A DNA stretch of 55,681 bases, from contig JBJELB010000038.1 of NCBI GenBank assembly GCA_051878935.1, positions 1 through 55,681 on the forward strand, in the 5' to 3' direction. The notes below the pieces were generated by a model that saw nothing but the letters and a program-made list of their open reading frames with translations, ran no database searches and had not been told where the DNA came from. A program made the translations under genes and the position numbers. Shown here in pieces: positions 8,901-16,643 of this stretch. How positions within the stretch are numbered: position 1 is the stretch's first letter; every line of letters begins with the position of its first letter. This DNA comes from CANQDT01 sp051878935. GTDB lineage: Bacteria > Bacillota > Clostridia > Lachnospirales > Lachnospiraceae.

Positions 8901-8979
8901 AAGCTCGATTATCCTCCAGATATTGCTCTACCTGACAAACCAGTTCTTGAAGTTTCATAATTGCATTACTTTCGTTCAT
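5929..8979 (-). CDS. Cytoplasmic heparinase II/III-like protein, lyase candidate
   Basis: 1016 aa with no signal peptide, so probably intracellular. Order: an alpha-helical N-terminal part, a beta-sandwich near residues 260-410 (HVWLDDVHV ... ENTGFEEGENGKPVKW), an alpha/alpha-toroid with GASNWQTDM and GSWPESIRYHH near residue 600, then the heparinase II/III beta-domain with AHGHHDQGSFVLY near residue 770. Family members are mostly uronate polysaccharide lyases that leave 4,5-unsaturated uronates, the substrate route for the downstream kduI. AAGGAG precedes the ATG. A secreted paralogue with the same domain order lies at 36551-42574, suggesting outside cutting followed by inside finishing. The exact substrate is unknown. 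Confidence 0.85.
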   Translation of the reverse strand: MNESNAIMKLQELVCQVEQYLEDNRAYLSEGNQVAAWDMLNKAKKALKEKDTVPFRRNREFCVPREMEAAKFAYSRYSMVPSFITEGVHCRYGLKECFEWLKSCNLKEKSEDEMIALCNRIEGECKEFLGSAVVGNQVGQYPLDEITNLTTCLNELVMLRNEVVLDWDATKKKLIEVQNALRELRFSRVLRSDVDSGAFLYLTKEGLEKQKEIIEQDPFLSAQLAEIKKQSQLYTLEQVKRAWEIASVEDDYEYLNNNFYVWSYNDKLMNVVAPRNATHCRLRFVLPSIENEEEGLGHVWLDDVHVLGANVNNLPIENTGFEEGENGKPVKWRALKKKGSPVVRWESEYPYCGMEKNSLYMENPTSYDECVIEYEDLLPIIEEEAYSVAFRAKLDGKLKEGLRVELQYYDAKGNVLDIHTSMFNRKSAIANGGFMITGQSDAIMYAMTGDKMYAEKTKYQILYAMHDFSQGAENWMVYNLRPEGCDAFGAVQGGRILANIGVMYSMIKDADVFSADEKALFYEMVDYLLPYMLDLRDRTEMTITDVMRGASNWQTDMCAGTVYLTLALDDDYPNRKQWLYNAISVLHSQLLLNINEDGSWPESIRYHHAALQRFAGVAKVVRFCMGDDWFRTTKLGSMFDYSLHMQTPAYEYFGNHVSTPPFGDHVLGDGKEFAVYLSNLDVMEEIDKQIADNMYVTWQNAGKPVMKLGTELVALDTILGKGSGYQTSPGFEFHLESSKAYKNAGIYVFRKNFGRRDQSYFAIMSSPKPIAHGHHDQGSFVLYKDSVPLVMDSGIEGYFDSSVKWHKSAYSHACVLFETMHKNVEKDKGGAVNLSAGTFCIERGWAELGTTSKVISCEVGSDIESIVIEIQNEERNGIHRRSVYYLKEEDLYLIHDEISDFDGKVQYSVPICSKDTEIHSNVTHSTCYYDMELDIVFLSKTESIRIEEGRTLDIFPSNQEVPMLQYVRAVADAKDGFLTMLVPKRKGVKNPLVERSADGIRLVTNNGREYNITIKS

Positions 8980-9002
8980 GATGTATTTCTCCTTTTTTAT
9001 AA

Positions 9003-9030
9003 AGGCGGGCCATTATACAACAGCCCGCCT
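9003..9030 (-). promoter_or_regulatory. Intercistronic hairpin after the solute-binding gene
   Basis: GC-rich 8-bp stem (9003-9010 with 9023-9030) in the 82-nt gap between the binding-protein gene and the lyase-like gene. Such hairpins often raise binding-protein mRNA relative to distal genes by protecting the 3' end or by partial termination. Confidence 0.5.
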
Positions 9031-9061
9031 GTTTTAATTCTATACTTTCGATTATATTATA

Positions 9062-10633
9062 TTACTGATTACGTTCTGCCAAGAATGTATTGATCTGATT
9101 CTTCAATTCTTCACGAACCTTCTCAAGTCCACCCTTTGCGAAGCATTTTGCTGTATTTTCCTGTTTAACCTGAATCGGATTATCCAATGCGCCATGAGCA
9201 AGTGGTGTATCTACCTCAGACAGAATAGCAGATATCTGTGCCATCTCAGTCGTAACCGGCTCCTGATCAAAAGCAAAACCTGCTAATAAGTTCTTAACAT
9301 AAGTAGATTCTTCTAATTCGTACTTACGGTAGTCAACAACCTCATCCGATAAACGGCTGTCAAAGCGTGTATAATTTGGATTCCATGTTAATGTGTAACC
9401 AGGGAATACATACTTATTATCTTCTGTCAAAGTATATGTACCATCTTCTTCATTTACATAGTTCACACCTTCAATACCCAATGCAAACAAATCATTGTTC
9501 TCCTGACTGGAGAATAACCAGTCAATGAACTTCATTGTTAAATCAGCTTTTGTTGAAGTTTCAGGAATTGCTAAGAAGTTATTCGCCATGTAAGTAGCTC
9601 CGATAGCTCCCTCTTCTTTATTGCGAACAGCATCAACGTAGATAAACTCACCGATTTTCGCATCCTTGTTATATGCAGCCATCTGGGTCAGGTTGTTCTC
9701 ACAGTCGTCTAATGTACCAATGATAGCTGCACATTTTCCACTATAGAACATCGTGTTCGCATCTGTCTGATTCATAGAATCTGTTTCAAGATATTTACGC
9801 CATTCGCGATATTTCTCATATCTCTCGATAGCAAAATCTTTGTTATATGGTGCTGGGAAATCTTTGTATGCTTCGTCGCCTTCTCCTTCACCGGCAATTG
9901 CAACAACTTCTGTATTGTCTTCATTCAATAATACATACCAGCCAATACCGGCTGCTACGAAAGCCATATGATTTTCCGGATACTCAGCAGCCTGATGTTT
10001 GAACATCTCATAGAAACCACGGGAATTACCTACACCTAAAGGTGTCATACCTGTTTCATTCTCCTGAACCGCCTTGAAGAACTCTTCCAGCTTCTCATAG
10101 CTGTCAATCTTTCCAATACCATATTTATCAGCTAAATCTTGTCTGTAATGGATAGATGGGATACCATTTCCATATGCTCTCATAATTGGAATAACACAGT
10201 TTGTACCATAGAATTTGTTGTTCTCAACAATCGTTTCACTAAATGCTGCTTTGATACCAGGATATTCATCATTGTTAAAATATGGAGATAAATCCTTGTA
10301 AATACCATCAGCTGCCATCTGACGCAATTTGATAAAGGTTGCATCAAACACTAAGTCGTAATCCTCGCCGGCTGTCATTTTTAAGTTCAGCTTATCTTTG
10401 TAATCTCCCCCAGGAACCCATTCAACATCCAACGTAATACCTAACGTGTCCTTCGTTCTCTCGTGAAACTCAGCTAACACATCATCAAAGCCTGTTGGTT
10501 TGTCCTGGAACAACATAACACGAATTGTATTATCGTCTGTTGTCTTATCTGTTCCGCCACAACCGGTAAGTGCTGTTGACAATGCCATTGTAGCTGTTAA
10601 CAGCATTGCAACAAATCTTGTTCTTTTTTTCAT
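9062..10633 (-). CDS. Extracellular sugar-binding lipoprotein of a CUT1-type ABC transporter
   Basis: 523 aa. Signal peptide MKKRTRFVAMLLTATMALST followed by lipobox LTGC, so it is membrane-anchored on the outside. The mature part opens with a family-1 binding-protein fold (IRVMLFQDKPTGFDDVLAEF) of the LipO/YtcQ type that works with LplB/YtcP permeases. The start at 10633 has AGGAAGG 5-10 nt upstream; an in-frame codon further upstream lacks a ribosome site. It is the first gene of the minus-strand locus that includes the heparinase-like protein, both permeases and kduI, and is divergent from the AraC-type sensor. Cargo is probably a uronate-containing oligosaccharide (inference). Confidence 0.93.
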   Translation of the reverse strand: MKKRTRFVAMLLTATMALSTALTGCGGTDKTTDDNTIRVMLFQDKPTGFDDVLAEFHERTKDTLGITLDVEWVPGGDYKDKLNLKMTAGEDYDLVFDATFIKLRQMAADGIYKDLSPYFNNDEYPGIKAAFSETIVENNKFYGTNCVIPIMRAYGNGIPSIHYRQDLADKYGIGKIDSYEKLEEFFKAVQENETGMTPLGVGNSRGFYEMFKHQAAEYPENHMAFVAAGIGWYVLLNEDNTEVVAIAGEGEGDEAYKDFPAPYNKDFAIERYEKYREWRKYLETDSMNQTDANTMFYSGKCAAIIGTLDDCENNLTQMAAYNKDAKIGEFIYVDAVRNKEEGAIGATYMANNFLAIPETSTKADLTMKFIDWLFSSQENNDLFALGIEGVNYVNEEDGTYTLTEDNKYVFPGYTLTWNPNYTRFDSRLSDEVVDYRKYELEESTYVKNLLAGFAFDQEPVTTEMAQISAILSEVDTPLAHGALDNPIQVKQENTAKCFAKGGLEKVREELKNQINTFLAERNQ

Positions 10634-10676
10634 AAAAACCTTCCTTCCTTTTCTGTATAGAATCATTACGGTTCAA

Positions 10677-10704
10677 TTTTATAACACATCGCATATTTTT
10701 TCAA
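10677..10704 (-). promoter_or_regulatory. Probable promoter of the solute-binding gene
   Basis: Minus strand TTGAAA (10699-10704), 16-nt spacer, TATAAA (10677-10682), 44 nt before the start codon. It lies in the divergent control region with the araC-type gene. Confidence 0.45.
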
Positions 10705-10769
10705 TACAAAAAGCTTACAACAGCTATTTTTATTAACATACTATACTTCAATATATCAACAGTTCTGTG

Positions 10770-10798
10770 TTGCAATTTTGTACCAATTCGTGTATTAT
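10770..10798 (+). promoter_or_regulatory. Promoter of the AraC-type sensor gene
   Basis: TTGCAA (10770-10775), 17-nt spacer, TATTAT (10793-10798), 32 nt before the ATG at 10830. Confidence 0.5.
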
Positions 10799-10829
10799 CA
10801 GCATATATTCACAAATTGAGGTATCAGAT

Positions 10830-13001
10830 ATGAAATCATTCAAAGACTTTACCAGTCATTATCATAAACAACTAAAAGAAAGTTCATTTTTCAAGCGTGT
10901 TCTGGCTTTTTATATCATTGTATCTTCTCTGATGTTTTTCCTGTTTTCCATACTGAATACGAGTAGTATCAACAAAAGTTATTTTAAAAATATAATCAGT
11001 CTGCATACTACAGCACTAAGTCAGGCATCTAGTGTTACCACTAACATATTAGGGAATATTTATGCCTATTCTTATAAAATTTTTACTGATGATGCTACCC
11101 TCCTTGGTCTCATGACTGCTGACAGCTTTGATTCCAATCTTTCCTTTCAATCAAGTCAGTTGTTATCAGATTTATCAAACTACAATAATCTGATCAGTTC
11201 CTGTTATATTATAAACAGAAAGGCAGATTTCGTATGTTCTACGAATAATCCTATCTCAACGATTAACAGCTTCTATGACAAAGACATTATGAAACGATTG
11301 AAAGATAGAAATTCCAATCAATTCTTTATACCTCGTTCTGTTGATGACAAACTATATATCTCTCTGATCTTCGTGTTAAGCAGGGATTCCGCTTTTGTAG
11401 TTAACATTGATCAGATTGGTTACTCCTCTATGGTCAACAATGGACATGATTCAGATTTTCGCACGATTATACTAAACAACTCAAACGAAGTGATTTCTGA
11501 CTCAGAATCTAAATTATATGCTGATAATTTGACAAAAAATTCCCTTATTACCAGCATCGAAACAAAAACTGCTAACAACGGAAATCTGGTGCACAATATT
11601 CAGGGTGACCGCTATTACATTACCTATATCAAGAATGACTTCTATGGATTTTCCTACCTGACTATGACAAGAAAATATTTCTTGTATTTGAACAATCCGC
11701 TATTAATCATGGCATTGTCATTATCTCTCTTATTCATCCTGATTACACTTTTATTATCTATCATTCTAAGTTGGCTAACTTATAATCCTGTTCACAAACT
11801 AGTGAAACAGGCAACAAACTATGACAAATCCAATGCCGCTAAATATTTAAAAAGGATAATTGAAGGACACAGCACCAACTTGCCGATTCAGGGTAATAAT
11901 GTACCACATATCAATCTGCCCGGACCATGTTACCAAACCGTCATTATTTCGTTTGATGATATGATAAAGATTAATCAGAATAATGATGATATCAATTTAC
12001 TGAAATATTCGATCAATAACATCGGAAATGAGCTGTTAGAAAAGGATTATGCATTTGAATCCATCGATTATGCGCCGAACAGAATCATTTATATTATCAG
12101 CATAGATCCTTCATTTGATAATAACCTGGAACACCTGTTTCATGAATTGCAAATGCGTATGGCAAACTATTTTCAAGTTACGATTTCCGTCAGCTTCGGC
12201 AGTATTGTAGAAAAACCGGAAGATATTCATCTGTCCTACCGTTTGGCAGCAAATGCCATTCAATATAAGCTCGTCATGGGAAATCAGTCCTTAATCCACT
12301 ATGAAGAGCTCACCTTTGAAGCAACCGACAAACAATACTACCCATATGAGGCTGAAAAAGAGATTCTGCATGCCATTAAAACCGGACAGGAAGCAGAGGC
12401 ACATCAGGGTGTCGAAAGTTTTATCAACACTTTGGCAAAATATCATTATAACCAGATTATTCTCTATGTCCTGCAATTAAATGCACTGCTAGAACGCCAT
12501 GAATACGCATTGAAAATGACTACATTTACAAATGAAAAATTAGACATGCTCGCATTCGAGTCTCTTACCTTAGACGAGATTCGTTCCATTCTGAAAAACA
12601 GAATACATGTCATCATCAGAATCTCAATGGAAGAAAAGCAAAACAGCAAAAACAAAGCGTCTCTCGTGGAACGAATTCATGAATTTATAGATGAGAATAT
12701 TTTCAATACGAATCTGTCTGCTGAACTGGTAGCCCAGGAAGTCAATCTGTCTGTGAATTACTTACGTAATATTTACAAACAGAATACCGGTGAATCGATT
12801 ACGAACTATATTACAGCCAAGCGGGTGGAATATATCTGTTCTCTTCTGGTCGATACCGATATGCCCATCCAGGAAATCAGCGACAAGCTTGGTTTCAATA
12901 CCAAGAATTACTTCTTTACTTTCTTCAAAAAGCATACCGGTACGACTCCGAACCAGTATCGTAAGGAACATTCAAGACTACATACTCTATCTGGAAAATA
13001 A
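10830..13001 (+). CDS. Membrane-anchored AraC-family transcriptional regulator, YesS-like
   Basis: 723 aa. First membrane helix near residues 22-42 (VLAFYIIVSSLMFFLFSIL), an extracellular sensor of about 240 residues, second helix (LLFILITLLLSIILSWL), a degenerate GGDEF-like segment (QVTISVSFGSI) and a C-terminal double helix-turn-helix of the AraC type (AELVAQEVNLSVNYL ... IQEISDKLGFNTKNYFFTFF). This layout matches YesS of B. subtilis, which activates rhamnogalacturonan genes. The start at 10830 follows TTGAGG; a longer frame upstream lacks a ribosome site and would cover the promoter. It is divergent from the transporter locus, which it probably controls in response to an external sugar. 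It is the only specific regulator in the window. Confidence 0.92.
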   Translation: MKSFKDFTSHYHKQLKESSFFKRVLAFYIIVSSLMFFLFSILNTSSINKSYFKNIISLHTTALSQASSVTTNILGNIYAYSYKIFTDDATLLGLMTADSFDSNLSFQSSQLLSDLSNYNNLISSCYIINRKADFVCSTNNPISTINSFYDKDIMKRLKDRNSNQFFIPRSVDDKLYISLIFVLSRDSAFVVNIDQIGYSSMVNNGHDSDFRTIILNNSNEVISDSESKLYADNLTKNSLITSIETKTANNGNLVHNIQGDRYYITYIKNDFYGFSYLTMTRKYFLYLNNPLLIMALSLSLLFILITLLLSIILSWLTYNPVHKLVKQATNYDKSNAAKYLKRIIEGHSTNLPIQGNNVPHINLPGPCYQTVIISFDDMIKINQNNDDINLLKYSINNIGNELLEKDYAFESIDYAPNRIIYIISIDPSFDNNLEHLFHELQMRMANYFQVTISVSFGSIVEKPEDIHLSYRLAANAIQYKLVMGNQSLIHYEELTFEATDKQYYPYEAEKEILHAIKTGQEAEAHQGVESFINTLAKYHYNQIILYVLQLNALLERHEYALKMTTFTNEKLDMLAFESLTLDEIRSILKNRIHVIIRISMEEKQNSKNKASLVERIHEFIDENIFNTNLSAELVAQEVNLSVNYLRNIYKQNTGESITNYITAKRVEYICSLLVDTDMPIQEISDKLGFNTKNYFFTFFKKHTGTTPNQYRKEHSRLHTLSGK

Positions 13002-13004
13002 ATA

Positions 13005-13043
13005 GAACGGCTGTGATATGGCATCCCATAGTCACAGCCGTTC
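13005..13043. terminator. Bidirectional terminator between the regulator and GH43
   Basis: 12-bp perfect outer stem (13005-13016 with 13032-13043) plus an inner TATGG/CCATA stem. It separates two convergent genes. Confidence 0.8.
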
Positions 13044-13051
13044 AATTTATC

Positions 13052-14629
13052 CTATTTCTCTATGTAATTGAAATAATCAAAATCCGCATAGGATTTCTGG
13101 CAATCCATATCCTGTGCACACAAACCGACAAACGCTCCGGTAAATACCAGATCCTTGTTTCCTATATAATCATCGGATAAATGATCTGCCGGTAATACCG
13201 TACCTAAGTTTTCATAGTTCTTACCATCAAAGGAATAACTGAACTGTGCGTCTTCTCTGTCTACATCAACCGCAAGATAGATGGTTTCCACATTTTCCGG
13301 TATCACGACATACTCAAATGGTGCTTTCGATACGCGAAGATCACATGTCAGTATATTCAGAATTCTGCCCACACCTTCTTCATAAGAAACATAGGCATAC
13401 ATCCAGTTCTCCGACGTATAATAGAGAACCATACCTGCCATCTGCTGAAAATTAGCCGGATGAAACTGCATTGCTGTCTCTGCACGGAACGTATAGCTTT
13501 GCCATCTTCTGGCTACTAATGTCTGCTTATGCAGGGAAGCCAGACATTGTTCTCCATACAGACGTAAATAGCCCGGACGTTCTGTCAGGGAAACCTTATC
13601 TCCCGGATTCGTTCGTAAGAAATGGAAGTACTCCGGCAATTCCGGCTCATCAAAATCTGTGTGGCTGCTGAAATCCGTTCTTTGCACTACTCCTGCAGCT
13701 GCTTTCGGCGGCTCTATCTCAACCTGAGGCAAATTACCACCGCAAGCAAGTCTAGGCCATCCATCCACCCATTCTATCTTTGCCATTCCTGTTTCCCGAC
13801 CCAGCACAGCATTTCCCAGTTGCTGCAATGGCCTGGAACAAATAAAGGATATATACCACTCATGATCCGGTGTTTCCACAAAGCTGGCATGCCCGCATTT
13901 TTGCAACGGGCTCTCCGGAGTTGTGCGGCTCGTAATCAACGGAGAATATGGTGACATTTCATACGGTCCGTGGATATCTGTTCCTCTCCAAATAGTGGAA
14001 GCATGATTATATCCCGTACCGCCTTCTGCACATAATAAATAATAATAACCGTCCTTTTTAAATATCTGAGGGCCTTCCGTCACCCCAAGGTCACTGCCCT
14101 TCTCTAACAAATAAAATCTCTCACCAATCAATTCCAGTGTTTCCGAATCAAATTCCTGCGCCATAACTCCATTGAAATTCGGTTTCCATGGACGATAATC
14201 CCACAACATATTCATTAAATATTTTTTACCATCATCATCATGAAAAATAGCCGGATCAAACCCTGAACTATTCATATAAACCGGATTGGACCATTCGCCA
14301 TCAATTCTCTCACAAGTCATTACATAATTCAATGTGTCTTTAAACAACTGATCTGTCTTGACGTCCGTAATCATTAACCAGAATTTCTTTCCGTCATATG
14401 ATAAATGCGGTGCCCAGATACTTCCCGAATTACGGTTACCAACCATATTCAGCATATCCGGTCGATTTAGCGGGCGTGCTGCCAAATCCCAGTTAATCAA
14501 ATCTTTTGATTCATAAATCATCACTCCCGGAAACCATTCAAACGTTGAAGTTGCTACATAATAGGTATCTCCCACCCTCAAAAAACTGGCATCCGGATGA
14601 AATCCTCTTAAAATTGGATTCTGAAACAT
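13052..14629 (-). CDS. GH43 beta-xylosidase / alpha-L-arabinofuranosidase, intracellular
   Basis: 525 aa without a signal peptide. The five-blade propeller of GH43 begins NPILRGFHPDAS (base Asp near 14). SSGFDPAIFHDDDG gives the modulating Asp and VTEGPQIFK the acid Glu. The C-terminal third (DFSSHTDFDEPELPEYFHFLRT ...) is the beta-sandwich of the XynB-like 1,4-beta-xylosidase group. It would release xylose or arabinose from imported oligosaccharides. It follows the nitrilase gene by 20 nt, so they form one operon. Xylosidase is more likely than arabinofuranosidase from the overall layout, but many members do both. Confidence 0.88.
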   Translation of the reverse strand: MFQNPILRGFHPDASFLRVGDTYYVATSTFEWFPGVMIYESKDLINWDLAARPLNRPDMLNMVGNRNSGSIWAPHLSYDGKKFWLMITDVKTDQLFKDTLNYVMTCERIDGEWSNPVYMNSSGFDPAIFHDDDGKKYLMNMLWDYRPWKPNFNGVMAQEFDSETLELIGERFYLLEKGSDLGVTEGPQIFKKDGYYYLLCAEGGTGYNHASTIWRGTDIHGPYEMSPYSPLITSRTTPESPLQKCGHASFVETPDHEWYISFICSRPLQQLGNAVLGRETGMAKIEWVDGWPRLACGGNLPQVEIEPPKAAAGVVQRTDFSSHTDFDEPELPEYFHFLRTNPGDKVSLTERPGYLRLYGEQCLASLHKQTLVARRWQSYTFRAETAMQFHPANFQQMAGMVLYYTSENWMYAYVSYEEGVGRILNILTCDLRVSKAPFEYVVIPENVETIYLAVDVDREDAQFSYSFDGKNYENLGTVLPADHLSDDYIGNKDLVFTGAFVGLCAQDMDCQKSYADFDYFNYIEK

Positions 14630-14649
14630 AATCGCTCCTCACTTTTCTC

Positions 14650-15507
14650 TTATTTCTTTTGTTCTATGTATGAAACTGCAATGTTCCCGTATGTGTCAGG
14701 ATGGCGATCTGCTAACCGACCGGAACGATATCCATCACAGTCTTTACAATCCAACTCACAAATAACAACTCCTGCGTCCTTACGACTTCCACTTACAAGT
14801 ACGCTTCCATCAGGATGTATCACCTCCGAAGGATTACGAACCCCTTCAATATCTCCTTCAAACGGAATCCCCATCGCAGAAGCAACATAAATGCCATTCT
14901 CATAGGCTCTTGCATGACCATAAATCTGTTCCCAGCCCCATGTCGGGCACACCACTAAATCGGCTTTTGCAAGCACCATCTCACGAACCGATTCAGGAAA
15001 CTGCATATCATAACAAATCGCAATTCCAATCTTGCCGTACTCCGTATCAAGAACAGAATACTGTTTGCCACAGACAAATGTTTCTTTTTCCTCTCCAACC
15101 AAATGCACCTTGTGATATCGATCCATGACATGGCCACTCTTGTCATATGTAATCGCTGCATTATAACAACCATACTCATCGCGGTAACAAACCCCGGCAA
15201 TCAGATAAGATTGATATTGCTTCGCTAAATCAGCCATCCTTTGGAACAAGGCATCATCCAAAGCAGGTATATAAGATGCATATTCTCCTTGCCCGCCTTC
15301 CAGTTTCCATGCCTGTCCCGGATAATTAAATGCCTCCGGAGTCACGACTACATCGCACCCCTGCTTCATAGCATCTTCAACAAGCTGTAGCGTCTGTTCC
15401 ACCATGTCGGACTGATATTGCAATGCCTCCGATCTCGTAAAACGAATCTCTGAATCAGAAAAAAAATAGAGCTCGTTTTGTTTCGTCTGAACCAATCCAA
15501 GTTTCAT
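14650..15507 (-). CDS. Carbon-nitrogen hydrolase (nitrilase superfamily)
   Basis: 285 aa with the full Glu-Lys-Cys triad: E58 (TPEAFN), K133 (HKVHL) and C165 (ICYDMQFPE). Members hydrolyse amides or nitriles in the cytoplasm. The substrate cannot be read from sequence; the nearest known groups are omega-amidase, N-carbamoyl and aliphatic amidase branches. AAGGAGGA gives a firm start. It is first in an operon with the GH43 enzyme, an odd partner for a sugar hydrolase. A promoter with an inverted repeat over the -35 lies directly upstream. Confidence 0.88.
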   Translation of the reverse strand: MKLGLVQTKQNELYFFSDSEIRFTRSEALQYQSDMVEQTLQLVEDAMKQGCDVVVTPEAFNYPGQAWKLEGGQGEYASYIPALDDALFQRMADLAKQYQSYLIAGVCYRDEYGCYNAAITYDKSGHVMDRYHKVHLVGEEKETFVCGKQYSVLDTEYGKIGIAICYDMQFPESVREMVLAKADLVVCPTWGWEQIYGHARAYENGIYVASAMGIPFEGDIEGVRNPSEVIHPDGSVLVSGSRKDAGVVICELDCKDCDGYRSGRLADRHPDTYGNIAVSYIEQKK

Positions 15508-15529
15508 GCCCCTTCCTCCTTCTGTTTAT

Positions 15530-15567
15530 ATAATAAGCTCATTTTTTCTCTATTTCAATGTGAAATA
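15530..15567 (-). promoter_or_regulatory. Promoter and operator of the nitrilase-GH43 operon
   Basis: Minus strand TTGAAA (15553-15558), 17-nt spacer, TATTAT (15530-15535). A perfect inverted repeat TATTTCA-ATG-TGAAATA at 15551-15567 covers the -35, where a repressor would block polymerase. The implied leader is only about 16 nt, with the ribosome site next to the transcription start. Confidence 0.55.
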
Positions 15568-15603
15568 AGTATGAATTACTCCTATATAATGCTGTACCCT
15601 TAC

Positions 15604-16053
15604 TGCACCAAAATATGGGTTCGCCCCGGTGGGTTGCCGCTGAGTGCGGTGTGTATCTGGTTTTTCGCTGACACCCCGGTTTGTAGAAAGACAAGCACTC
15701 CAATGGGCGTCACGAAACGCGCCGTTTTGACTTGTTTGAGTCAACCGCTAGTGCTTTCAATATCTTTTTTAGGCACACTTACGTTCGGTTTCCAAATCGA
15801 CGGGAATTGCCCGCATGAAAATCCCTTCGGGATGGCGGGCAAGTAGGCAATCACTTGCGTTGCAAGTGGTTACCAAAAACGGCCTAAAAAAGATATTTGA
15901 AACACTTCGGTTGACGAGTTGGGTCATAAGGCGCGTAATCTTGGTGACCGACATGGAGTGCAATGTCTTTCTTAAACCGGAAAACGGTGCAAGAAAAATC
16001 AGATACATACCGCACTCAGCGACAGCCCACCGGGGCAAACCCACATTTTTGCA
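15604..16053. repeat. Large palindromic intergenic element, copy A (inverted orientation)
   Basis: About 450 bp, filling most of the gap between the lipoprotein and nitrilase genes. The outer arms (15604 onward and the stretch ending 16053) are near-perfect inverted repeats containing GCCCCGGTGGG. Inner halves meet around AATATCTTTTTTAGGC (left) and CCTAAAAAAGATATT (right). Two further hairpins sit at the centre (GCCCGC/GCGGGC and CACTTGC/GCAAGTG). The right half here matches the left half of copies B and C, so copy A is inverted relative to them. No convincing gene lies inside. The same outer arm recurs in the small element at 49768-49840. Confidence 0.85.
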
Positions 16054-16106
16054 GAAAAGGCACCCATGCTAATACTGAAATTAACATGAGCGCCCTTTTT
16101 AATAAT

Positions 16107-16475
16107 CTACTGATTGCGGTTTGCGTTCCCTGTCATATCATTTACACCATTTTCTGCACCGGTAATAATATCTTTTGCTGCATCTCCTACTCCATTTACC
16201 GCATCCGATACTCCATTACCTACACTGTCAGCAACACCACTGCTTCTGGCATTTGTATTGGTATTGGAATTATTCAGATTATCATTTGCATTTCCATTCA
16301 TTGTGTTATCATCAACAGCCGGAGCTGCTGTGGATGCATTGGTATTCGTATTGGCTGTACCGTTATTCATTGTCCCTGTTCCATTCATATCATTATTGTT
16401 ACCACAGCCGACAAATACAAAGGACGCTGCTAATACTGAAATTGCTAATAAACCATATAGTATTCTCTTTTTCAT
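16107..16475 (-). CDS. Small Asn-rich lipoprotein, unknown function
   Basis: 122 aa. MKKRILYGLLAISVLAASFVF then lipobox VGCG, so it should be anchored outside the membrane. The mature part is low-complexity, rich in Asn, Thr, Ala and Gly (NNNDMNGTGTMNNG ...), ending in a more regular helix-prone stretch with Val-Gly-Asp-Ala repeats. AAAGGAG precedes the ATG at 16475; a longer frame to 16526 would cover its own promoter. I do not recognise a family. It is divergent from the dhuI-kduD operon, from which it is separated by 168 bp. Confidence 0.75.
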   Translation of the reverse strand: MKKRILYGLLAISVLAASFVFVGCGNNNDMNGTGTMNNGTANTNTNASTAAPAVDDNTMNGNANDNLNNSNTNTNARSSGVADSVGNGVSDAVNGVGDAAKDIITGAENGVNDMTGNANRNQ

Positions 16476-16498
16476 TTTATCTTGTACTCCTTTATCAA

Positions 16499-16526
16499 AG
16501 ATTATTACACTGCTAGTATGAGTCAA
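16499..16526 (-). promoter_or_regulatory. Promoter of the Asn-rich lipoprotein
   Basis: Minus strand TTGACT (16521-16526), 16-nt spacer, TAATCT (16499-16504), about 24 nt before the start codon. Confidence 0.45.
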
Positions 16527-16570
16527 AACAAATCAATTCATTCAGCTGATTTCTCTTTTTTATTTGACCA

Positions 16571-16621
16571 TTGAAATAATAAGCAAAAACGCTTATAATA
16601 TTATTAGCTGGTTTTGCTAAT
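16571..16621 (+). promoter_or_regulatory. Promoter and two operator-like dyads of dhuI-kduD
   Basis: TTGAAA (16571-16576), 17-nt spacer and perfect TATAAT (16594-16599). Dyad ATAAGC-N6-GCTTAT (16579-16596) overlaps the spacer and -10. A second dyad, ATTAGC-N7-GCTAAT (16603-16621), sits over the expected transcription start. The related half-sites suggest a dimeric repressor binding twice. Confidence 0.6.
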
Positions 16622-16643
16622 GAATATAGAAGGAGATAAAGAA

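Noticed and set aside
10767..10829. N-terminal extension of the AraC-type regulator by 21 residues
   Set aside because: It covers the predicted -35/-10 and has no ribosome site; ATG 10830 follows TTGAGG and leads into a normal membrane-anchored N-terminus.
16068..16443. Exact 16-bp direct repeat TGCTAATACTGAAATT at 16068 and 16428 flanking most of the lipoprotein gene
   Set aside because: A 16-bp match somewhere in an AT-rich 56-kb window is expected about once by chance; one copy is plain coding sequence and no other feature of an insertion is present.
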